A DNA stretch of 12,681 bases from Caldifarciminota bacterium (lineage in GTDB: Bacteria > Hydrothermota > Hydrothermia > B15-G9 > WFZT01): assembly GCA_026986235.1 (NCBI GenBank), contig JALSOY010000120.1, forward strand, positions 1 to 12,681, in the 5' to 3' direction. The notes below the pieces were generated by a model that was not told the origin of the DNA, searched no databases, and saw only the letters and a program-made list of their open reading frames with translations. Made by a program: the position numbers and the translations under genes. Below, one piece after another: positions 7,870 through 12,681 of the stretch (position 1 is its first letter; each line of letters begins with the position of its first letter).

Positions 7870-8898
7870 ATGAAGAGGACCTTTTATCTTGGATTATTAA
7901 CGATCTTTCTTGTAAGTTCAGTCCATGCTTTCTCAAAGGTGGGATCAAGGGGAGCTCTGTTCCTCAAGATTGGCGTTGGAGCGAGGGCTTTCGCCCTTGG
8001 TGATGCCTTTGTAGCCATGGGATCCGGACCGGAACTTGCCTACTGGAATCCAGGTAAACTCTCATTTTTGAAACAAACTGGAGTTGCGTTTTCCCATTAC
8101 AACTGGTTTGCAGGAATAAAGTACGAGTACATATCTGCTGTCATGCCCTTTGGCCTTTACGGAGCTCTCGGTCTGCAGTTGGGTTACCTCAACTACGGAA
8201 GTATTCCTGTAACGACCATACAGGATCCTGACAATTCAAGTGGCGATACCTATGGAGCACATGACGCTGTTATCGGTGTCACTTATTCCCGCCGCTTTAC
8301 CGATAAATTTGGCTTTGGAATTACATTTAAAGGCGTCTTCCAGTCCATCTGGGATATGAGTTCAAAGGGAATGGCCTTAGATCTCGGATCCTATTATGAG
8401 ACAGGCTGGAAAAACCTCGTTCTCGGCCTTTCTCTCCAGAACTTTGGGACTTCCATGAAGTTCTCCGGTAAAAACCTTGAGACAACGATGGTCGATCCTG
8501 CCTGGGCAGACTCTTTTGGCTGGAACGGTGAGCCACTCCCGGTGAGTATCATTACAGAAGATTACGACATGCCGCTGATGTTCAGACTGGGTCTCTCTAT
8601 GAAAGTCACGCCGGATCTCTCCGTCGCCATGGACCTCATCCATCCAAGCGATGGCCTCGAAAAGCTCTGCTTTGGAGCAGAATACAGCCTTAAAAATCTC
8701 CTTGCCCTGAGACTCGGATATATCTACGACATGGATAGAACTCAGTTCGACACCCTGGACTCAATTCTTGAAGGTTTTTCAGCCGGATTCGGTCTCAAGA
8801 AGGTTTATATCGGAAGGACCATATCCATTGACTACGGGTTGAGAAACTACGGCAGACTGTCCTTTGTCCATGTACTGAGCCTGAATGTAGGAATGTAA
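7870..8898 (+). CDS. PorV/PorQ-family outer-membrane beta-barrel protein
   Basis: The 342-residue protein has a signal peptide ending at about VHA20. The mature N-terminus carries the signature of the PorV/PorQ (UPF0164) family: GALFLKIGVGARAFALGDAFVAM (27-50 region) followed by ELAYWNPGKLS, then amphipathic strands such as FSHYNWFAGIKYEYISAVMPF. The rest alternates short strands typical of a FadL-like barrel, with LVLGLSLQNFG and LALRLGYIYD repeats and a GFGLKKVYIGRTISIDYGLR end. In T9SS bacteria PorV is the outer-membrane shuttle that binds cargo CTDs and hands them to the attachment complex; PorQ is a paralogue. Which role applies here cannot be told. The gene directly follows a CTD-bearing protein gene and is the last of the operon, followed 7 nt later by a terminator stem. 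Confidence 0.85.
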   Translation: MKRTFYLGLLTIFLVSSVHAFSKVGSRGALFLKIGVGARAFALGDAFVAMGSGPELAYWNPGKLSFLKQTGVAFSHYNWFAGIKYEYISAVMPFGLYGALGLQLGYLNYGSIPVTTIQDPDNSSGDTYGAHDAVIGVTYSRRFTDKFGFGITFKGVFQSIWDMSSKGMALDLGSYYETGWKNLVLGLSLQNFGTSMKFSGKNLETTMVDPAWADSFGWNGEPLPVSIITEDYDMPLMFRLGLSMKVTPDLSVAMDLIHPSDGLEKLCFGAEYSLKNLLALRLGYIYDMDRTQFDTLDSILEGFSAGFGLKKVYIGRTISIDYGLRNYGRLSFVHVLSLNVGM

Positions 8899-8905
8899 AT
8901 TTGAC

Positions 8906-8938
8906 GGGGGAGAGTTTTTACTCTCCCCCTCTTTTTTT
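8906..8938 (+). terminator. Rho-independent terminator closing the surface-protein operon
   Basis: GGGGGAGAG (8906-8914) pairs perfectly with CTCTCCCCC (8921-8929); an inner T-A pair (8915 with 8920) extends the stem to 10 bp around a TTTT loop. After TC comes a run of seven T. On the minus strand the hairpin is not followed by a T-run, so it should act only on plus-strand transcripts. The ATG of the next gene is only 14 nt past the stem. Confidence 0.93.
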
Positions 8939-8943
8939 ATTTT

Positions 8944-10005
8944 ATGAAAAATCTCTTTGCTGGTATAATGGCGGGTGGGAAAGGGGAGCGTTTGTGGCCC
9001 CTGTCCCGCGAATCGCACCCTAAACAGTTCCTTAAAATTGGCAGGAAAAAGACCCTCATTGAACTTACCACTGAAAGAGTTGAATCCCTCGTACCCAGAG
9101 AGAATGTAATTTTTATCACCACGGAGAAACTCAAACACAAGTTCCTTGAATATTTCCCCGGTTACAGGGTGCTCTTTGAGCCCGTTGGTAAAAATACCGC
9201 TGCCGCCTGCGCATTCATGGCAAAGGTAGTCCAGAAGGTTGCAGGCAACGACGCCGTTATACTCATGGTGCCCGCAGATCATGTAATTATTGATGTCGAT
9301 GGATTTAAAAAGACCGTTGAGTTTGCCGTGAAAATTGCCAGGAGAGGCTACCTCGTAACCATCGGAATCGTGCCGGACAGGCCAGAGACCGGGTATGGTT
9401 ATATCGAAAGAGATGGTGTAATTGAAGAGTGGGGCGACCTCAAAGCTTTTAAAGTAAAAAAGTTCCACGAAAAACCCGACAGGGAGAGGGCGGTTGAATA
9501 CCTGAACAGTGGAAACTTTTACTGGAACTCCGGCATGTTTGTATGGAGCGTGAGGGATATCCTTGATGCATTCAAAAAACACATGCCGGGACTATATGCC
9601 CTTCTTGAGAAATACGATCTCACAAGGGGTGAAGATTTACTTGCCTTTTACGGTGAGGTAGAAGAGATATCAATTGATTACGGTGTGATGGAAAAAGCTG
9701 AGAATATCGCGGTTGTTGAAGCACTATTCGACTGGGAAGATGTCGGATCTTTCTCATCCTTTGACAGGGTTGTTGATACTGACGAGAATGGAAATGTCGT
9801 TATTGGAGACGCCGTCGTTCTTGGTGGGAAAAATAACATTATAGTCTCAGACGGTGGGCTTGTTGCCATCTATAATGTTCAAAATATGGTGGTAATTCAC
9901 ACAGGTGATGTCACTCTCGTTATCCCAAGGGACGATGCTCAGGATGTGAAGAAGCTCCTTAAAGAAGTGAGAAAGATAGAGGGATTTGAATCCTACTGGA
10001 AATGA
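8944..10005 (+). CDS. manC: Mannose-1-phosphate guanylyltransferase (GDP-mannose pyrophosphorylase)
   Basis: The 353-residue enzyme should make GDP-mannose from mannose 1-phosphate and GTP in the cytoplasm. Motifs in order: the nucleotide-binding GGKGERLWPLSR (11-22) with PKQFL (26-30); EPVGKNTAAACAFMA (79-93); the VPADHVI metal/substrate loop (109-115); PETGYGYIE (147-155); FHEKPDRERAVEYL (174-187); FYWNSGMFVW (192-201); and SIDYGVMEKA then FDWEDVGSF (262-270). These are the classic features of the single-domain GMP family, without the C-terminal cupin isomerase domain of the 470-residue bifunctional enzymes. The start at 8944 is chosen because MKNLFAGIMAGGKG keeps the first beta strand; the ATG at 8968 would delete it. 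No ribosome binding site precedes 8944, and the start abuts the upstream terminator. The gene overlaps the next by 4 nt. Confidence 0.93.
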   Translation: MKNLFAGIMAGGKGERLWPLSRESHPKQFLKIGRKKTLIELTTERVESLVPRENVIFITTEKLKHKFLEYFPGYRVLFEPVGKNTAAACAFMAKVVQKVAGNDAVILMVPADHVIIDVDGFKKTVEFAVKIARRGYLVTIGIVPDRPETGYGYIERDGVIEEWGDLKAFKVKKFHEKPDRERAVEYLNSGNFYWNSGMFVWSVRDILDAFKKHMPGLYALLEKYDLTRGEDLLAFYGEVEEISIDYGVMEKAENIAVVEALFDWEDVGSFSSFDRVVDTDENGNVVIGDAVVLGGKNNIIVSDGGLVAIYNVQNMVVIHTGDVTLVIPRDDAQDVKKLLKEVRKIEGFESYWK

Positions 10006-11414
10006 GTCAGATTGCAGTTACCATAATCCTGTTTTTTGCCATCTTTTCACTCGTGGGTGTTTCTGAAATCCTCCACAGGAAACGAGTTGTCAGCCCTGAA
10101 GTTTCGAGAAAAATCGTTCACATAGGCGTTGGCACCCTGATTTTTCTGTCGTATCCGTTTCTCGCGGGTCCGTTCCCCATACTTCTGCTCTCAGTAATCT
10201 TTGTCTTTATCAATGCGATCGGCCTTTTTCTTGGGACTTTTAAAGGAATGGAAGGAGTGGAGAGGGAATCTGCCGGGACGATACTTTATCCTCTCTCTGT
10301 TTTCATCGTCACGCTGTTTTTTTTCAAAAGGAAACTCATCTTTTTTACCAGTCTATCGGCTCTCTTCTACGGGGACGCACTTGCCGCCATGGTGGGATCC
10401 GTAATACCCATAAAAAGGTTCTCGTCCAGAGGCGGTACTAAAAGTCTTGGTGGTTCTCTTTCAGTCGGGCTTGTGGTATTTTTTGTCATGACCGCGTTTT
10501 TCCATCAACCTTTTCTTGCTGCCCTCTTTCTCTCTATCATTGCTATCTCTCTCGAGGGTGGTTTTTTCGGTGGTATTGACAACCTCACCCTTCCGGTAGG
10601 GCTTTCGTTTTTCCTGTTTTACATTGAAAAGTCGGGATTTCGTTCTGAGTTTATATACGGCTTTACCCTCGCTCTTCTGCTGGCCATTCCATCAATAATT
10701 CTGGGATTTTTAACATACGATGGGGGGATGGTTACACTCGTTATCGGGACACTGATTTTTTCAATCGGTGGAATAAAATGGGCCCTCCCGATAATAACCT
10801 TTTTCCTTACATCCAGTATCCTGACCAAGCTCGTAAAGGGAAGAAGTGTTATAAAAAGTGGAGAAGCACGGGATGCGGCTCAGGTCCTGGCAAATGGAGG
10901 CTTACCTGCAATCTTTGTTCTACTTGAATTTCTCTACCCGTGGAAGATGTGGTATGTCCTTTACATTGTGGCACTTTCCGTTGTTAATTCAGATACCTGG
11001 TCAACCGAAATTGGTGCCCTGAGCCGTCTGATGCCAAGGTCAATTGTTAACTTCAAAAAGTTGCCAAGAGGGAGTTCTGGCGCAGTTTCACCCTGTGGAT
11101 CTCTCGGAGGACTTGCAGGCAGTTTTTTGATCTCGGCGTTCCTTCTCTTTTATGGATATGGATTTAAAATCTTCATGATAACCGGATTGCTTGGATTTCT
11201 TGGTAATGTATTGGATAGTTTTCTTGGCGCTACCCTTGAGGTCCAGTATTTTTGTGAAAAATGTGGGGGAATTTTTGATGTGGAATATCATTGTGGGGAA
11301 AGGCTGAAGTATCTGAGAGGTATCAGGTGGTTTGGCAACAATATGGTCAACTTCACGGCTTCGCTCCTCGGGAGCATAATAGCCGGATTAATTTTCTGGT
11401 TGGGAGGTATGTGA
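10002..11414 (+). CDS. Fused membrane protein: dolichol/phytol-kinase-like (VTE5/SEC59) domain plus DUF92/TMEM19 (VTE6-like) domain
   Basis: This 470-residue multi-pass membrane protein combines two families. Residues about 1-210 match the CTP-dependent polyprenol/phytol kinase family: SRKIVHIGVG (35-44), FYGDALAAMVGS (122-133), GGTKSLGGSLSV (144-155) and EGGFFGGIDNLTLP (185-198). Residues about 215-470 match DUF92: RDAAQVLANGG (290-300), NSDTWSTEIGALS (329-341), KLPRGSSGAVSPCGSLGG (353-370), GNVLDSFLGATLE (401-413) and RGIRWFGNNMVNF (439-451). A possible metal site is formed by Cys418, Cys421, His430 and Cys431. In plants, VTE5 converts phytol to phytyl phosphate and VTE6, a DUF92 protein, adds the second phosphate, so this fusion could perform both steps on some polyprenol; the substrate is unknown. 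The ATG overlaps the upstream stop (ATGA) with no good ribosome binding site, implying coupled translation. Confidence 0.85.
   Translation: MSQIAVTIILFFAIFSLVGVSEILHRKRVVSPEVSRKIVHIGVGTLIFLSYPFLAGPFPILLLSVIFVFINAIGLFLGTFKGMEGVERESAGTILYPLSVFIVTLFFFKRKLIFFTSLSALFYGDALAAMVGSVIPIKRFSSRGGTKSLGGSLSVGLVVFFVMTAFFHQPFLAALFLSIIAISLEGGFFGGIDNLTLPVGLSFFLFYIEKSGFRSEFIYGFTLALLLAIPSIILGFLTYDGGMVTLVIGTLIFSIGGIKWALPIITFFLTSSILTKLVKGRSVIKSGEARDAAQVLANGGLPAIFVLLEFLYPWKMWYVLYIVALSVVNSDTWSTEIGALSRLMPRSIVNFKKLPRGSSGAVSPCGSLGGLAGSFLISAFLLFYGYGFKIFMITGLLGFLGNVLDSFLGATLEVQYFCEKCGGIFDVEYHCGERLKYLRGIRWFGNNMVNFTASLLGSIIAGLIFWLGGM
11402..11407 (+). promoter_or_regulatory. Ribosome binding site fixing the start of the YjbQ-family gene
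   Basis: GGGAGG lies 6 nt before the ATG at 11414. It supports that start over the upstream in-frame ATG at 11291, which lies deep within the preceding gene. Confidence 0.7.
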
Positions 11415-11827
11415 TGAAATCTTATACGAAATACCTGACTTTTAACACGAAGAAACTGAGAGAAATTATAAACATCACCCCTGAGGTGGAAAGGGCACTA
11501 AAGGAGAGCGGTATAAATGAGGGGTTGATTCTGGTTTCAGCCATGCATGTTACGGCGGGCGTGTATGTAAACGACGACGAGCCCGGCATAATTCAGGATA
11601 TTCTTGAATGGGCTGAGAAACTTGCGCCTTTCCGGAAAGATTACAGACACCATCTTACAGGGGAGACCAACGCTGATGCCCATCTCAAGAGTCTATTGAT
11701 CCATCATCAGGTCGTGATCCCTGTAACTGATGGGAGACTGGATTTTGGTCCGTGGCAGCAGGTTTTTTACGCTGAATTTGACGGTCAGAGGCCCAAAAGA
11801 GTCCTCATAAAGGTTATCGGAGAATAG
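11414..11827 (+). CDS. yjbQ: YjbQ/UPF0047 family protein (secondary thiamine-phosphate synthase-type enzyme)
   Basis: The 137-residue product has the usual length for this family. Conserved features are SAMHVTAGVYVND (42-54), the YRHH and TNADAHLKSLL region (77-95) with His45, Asp88 and His90 as likely active-site residues, VTDGRLDFGPWQQVFYAEFDG (104-124) and the final VLIKVIG strand. Family members have weak thiamine-phosphate synthase activity in E. coli tests; the physiological role remains unsettled, so the name should not be read as proof of a thiamine function. No thiamine pathway gene is visible here. The frame is open upstream to 11291, but the added 41 residues have no family resemblance and overlap the previous gene, so the ATG at 11414 is used. 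It shares one base with the previous stop (TGATG). Confidence 0.92.
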   Translation: MKSYTKYLTFNTKKLREIINITPEVERALKESGINEGLILVSAMHVTAGVYVNDDEPGIIQDILEWAEKLAPFRKDYRHHLTGETNADAHLKSLLIHHQVVIPVTDGRLDFGPWQQVFYAEFDGQRPKRVLIKVIGE

Positions 11828-11829
11828 GT

Positions 11830-12681
11830 ATGAAGAGATTACTCTTCACTGTGTCAGGGTTAAGAGGGGTGGTGGGTGAGACTCTTACCCCTGATGTAAT
11901 TTTAAAGTACACCCACGCCTTTGCTCGCGTGATGGGACAGGGTGTTTATTATGTTGGCAGGGATACGAGGCCCCACGGAGATATGGTTAAATCGGCTGCT
12001 GTATCTTCTCTTCTCGCTGCCGGAAACGATGTGGTTGATATAGGAATAGTGCCCACCCCTACGGTTCTTTTTATGGTTAGAGAAAAAAATGCCCGTGGTG
12101 GGATAGTTGTAACGGCCAGTCACAATCCAATTGAGTGGAACGCACTAAAAATGGTTAAAGAAGGTGGAATTTTTACCTTTGCTGAGGATGTAGATAAGAT
12201 CAGAAGTGTTCTGGAAGAAAATTACAGGTGGGTAAAATGGGACAGTGTGGGGAAAGTTAAGTTTTACGATGGAGCAATCGACGATCATATAGACAAAATC
12301 CTCTCATCTACTTATGTTGATGTTGAAAGTGTGAGAAAATCGGGTTTAAAAGTGGCTATTGATGCTGTTAACGGTGCAAATTATCATGCACTGCCCCACT
12401 TGCTTGAAAGAATGGGTGTCGAGGTGATAAAACTCAACTGCGAGCCTTCAGGGTTTTTCCCTCATCCCCCTGAGCCGAGGAAGGAGAATCTCGTGGACCT
12501 CGACCGGTTACTCTTGAAAGGAGAGGCGGACATTGGATTTGCAACGGATCCGGACGGGGACAGACTCCTTGTGGGTTTTCGGGGCATTGGTCTTTTGACG
12601 GAGGAGCACACGATTGTCATTGCTGCTCCCCGGGTTCTGGCTGAAAAGAGATCGGACATCGTGGTTAATCTCTCAACATCC
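11830..12681 (+). CDS. Phosphohexomutase (phosphomannomutase/phosphoglucosamine mutase family), 3' end cut by window edge
   Basis: The frame starts with ATG at 11830, 2 nt after the YjbQ stop, with GGAGA (11819-11823) as a weak ribosome binding site, and remains open to the right edge (284 residues of an expected 440-460). It belongs to the alpha-D-phosphohexomutase superfamily: the N-terminal FTVSGLRGVVG (6-16), YYVGRDTRPHG, the phosphoserine loop TASHNP (95-100, Ser97 catalytic), CEPSGFFPHPPEP, and the magnesium loop DPDGDR (240-245). The sugar-specificity loop lies beyond the edge, so mannose, glucose and glucosamine phosphates cannot be separated by sequence. The guanylyltransferase in the same operon favours phosphomannomutase activity, converting mannose 6-phosphate to the 1-phosphate; many such enzymes are bifunctional or are GlmM. 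Confidence 0.92.
   Translation, partial: MKRLLFTVSGLRGVVGETLTPDVILKYTHAFARVMGQGVYYVGRDTRPHGDMVKSAAVSSLLAAGNDVVDIGIVPTPTVLFMVREKNARGGIVVTASHNPIEWNALKMVKEGGIFTFAEDVDKIRSVLEENYRWVKWDSVGKVKFYDGAIDDHIDKILSSTYVDVESVRKSGLKVAIDAVNGANYHALPHLLERMGVEVIKLNCEPSGFFPHPPEPRKENLVDLDRLLLKGEADIGFATDPDGDRLLVGFRGIGLLTEEHTIVIAAPRVLAEKRSDIVVNLSTS

Noticed and set aside
8961..8969. Perfect extended -10 promoter element TGGTATAAT inside the guanylyltransferase gene
   Set aside because: It encodes the conserved start of the nucleotide-binding motif (A-G-I-M-A-G-G), there is no convincing -35 element, and transcription from here would miss the start codon.
8968..8970. Alternative ATG start for the guanylyltransferase
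   Set aside because: It would remove the first beta strand preceding the GGKGERLWPLSR motif, which the family needs, and has no better ribosome binding site.
8779..9582. 267-residue open frame on the minus strand
   Set aside because: It lies opposite the well-supported guanylyltransferase and PorV-like genes, spans their terminator, and its translation resembles no family; it is an antisense shadow.
11291..11413. Upstream extension of the YjbQ-family gene from ATG 11291
   Set aside because: The extra 41 residues overlap the fused kinase gene out of frame, do not fit the family, and the site at 11402-11407 fits the ATG at 11414.

Overview
The window looks like chromosome from an uncultured, Gram-negative bacterium of the wider Fibrobacterota-Chlorobiota-Bacteroidota (FCB) side of the tree, for example one of the candidate phyla around that group. 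The reasons are a TonB-dependent receptor with an N-terminal carboxypeptidase-regulatory-like domain, two secreted proteins with C-terminal domains resembling type IX secretion (T9SS) sorting signals, a PorV/PorQ-family outer-membrane protein and a lipoprotein. The phylum cannot be fixed from sequence alone. All genes lie on the plus strand with almost no non-coding DNA. No tRNA, rRNA, CRISPR array or insertion sequence was seen.

Region 1 (1 to about 8940) is a cell-surface operon of five genes. In order they are: the 3' end of a large secreted protein with a GATase1-like domain and a T9SS-like tail; a lipoprotein with two repeats resembling the extracytoplasmic domain of anti-sigma-K factor RskA; a 979-residue TonB-dependent receptor; a 993-residue secreted protein of unknown function with an Fn3-like domain and a sorting-type tail; and a PorV/PorQ-family protein. 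Gaps are 3 to 18 nt, each of the last four genes has a strong purine-rich ribosome binding site, and the run ends in a textbook rho-independent terminator (8906-8938). The plausible theme is export and surface anchoring of the CTD proteins, with PorV-like and TonB-dependent partners encoded beside them.

Region 2 (8944 to the right edge) is a tight cytoplasmic/membrane operon: mannose-1-phosphate guanylyltransferase, a fused dolichol/phytol-kinase-like plus DUF92/TMEM19 (VTE6-like) membrane protein, a YjbQ/UPF0047 enzyme, and a phosphohexomutase cut by the right edge. Genes overlap by 4 and 1 nt or are separated by 2 nt. The mutase and guanylyltransferase could together make GDP-mannose, and the fused membrane enzyme may phosphorylate a polyprenol once or twice, so an activated-sugar or lipid-carrier role is a reasonable hypothesis.

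The most notable items are the VTE5-like/VTE6-like fusion, the RskA-like tandem repeats in an outer lipoprotein lacking any visible sigma partner, a perfect EF-hand loop in the last part of the TonB-dependent receptor, and the unusual start of the guanylyltransferase, which sits directly on the U-tract of the upstream terminator with no ribosome binding site.
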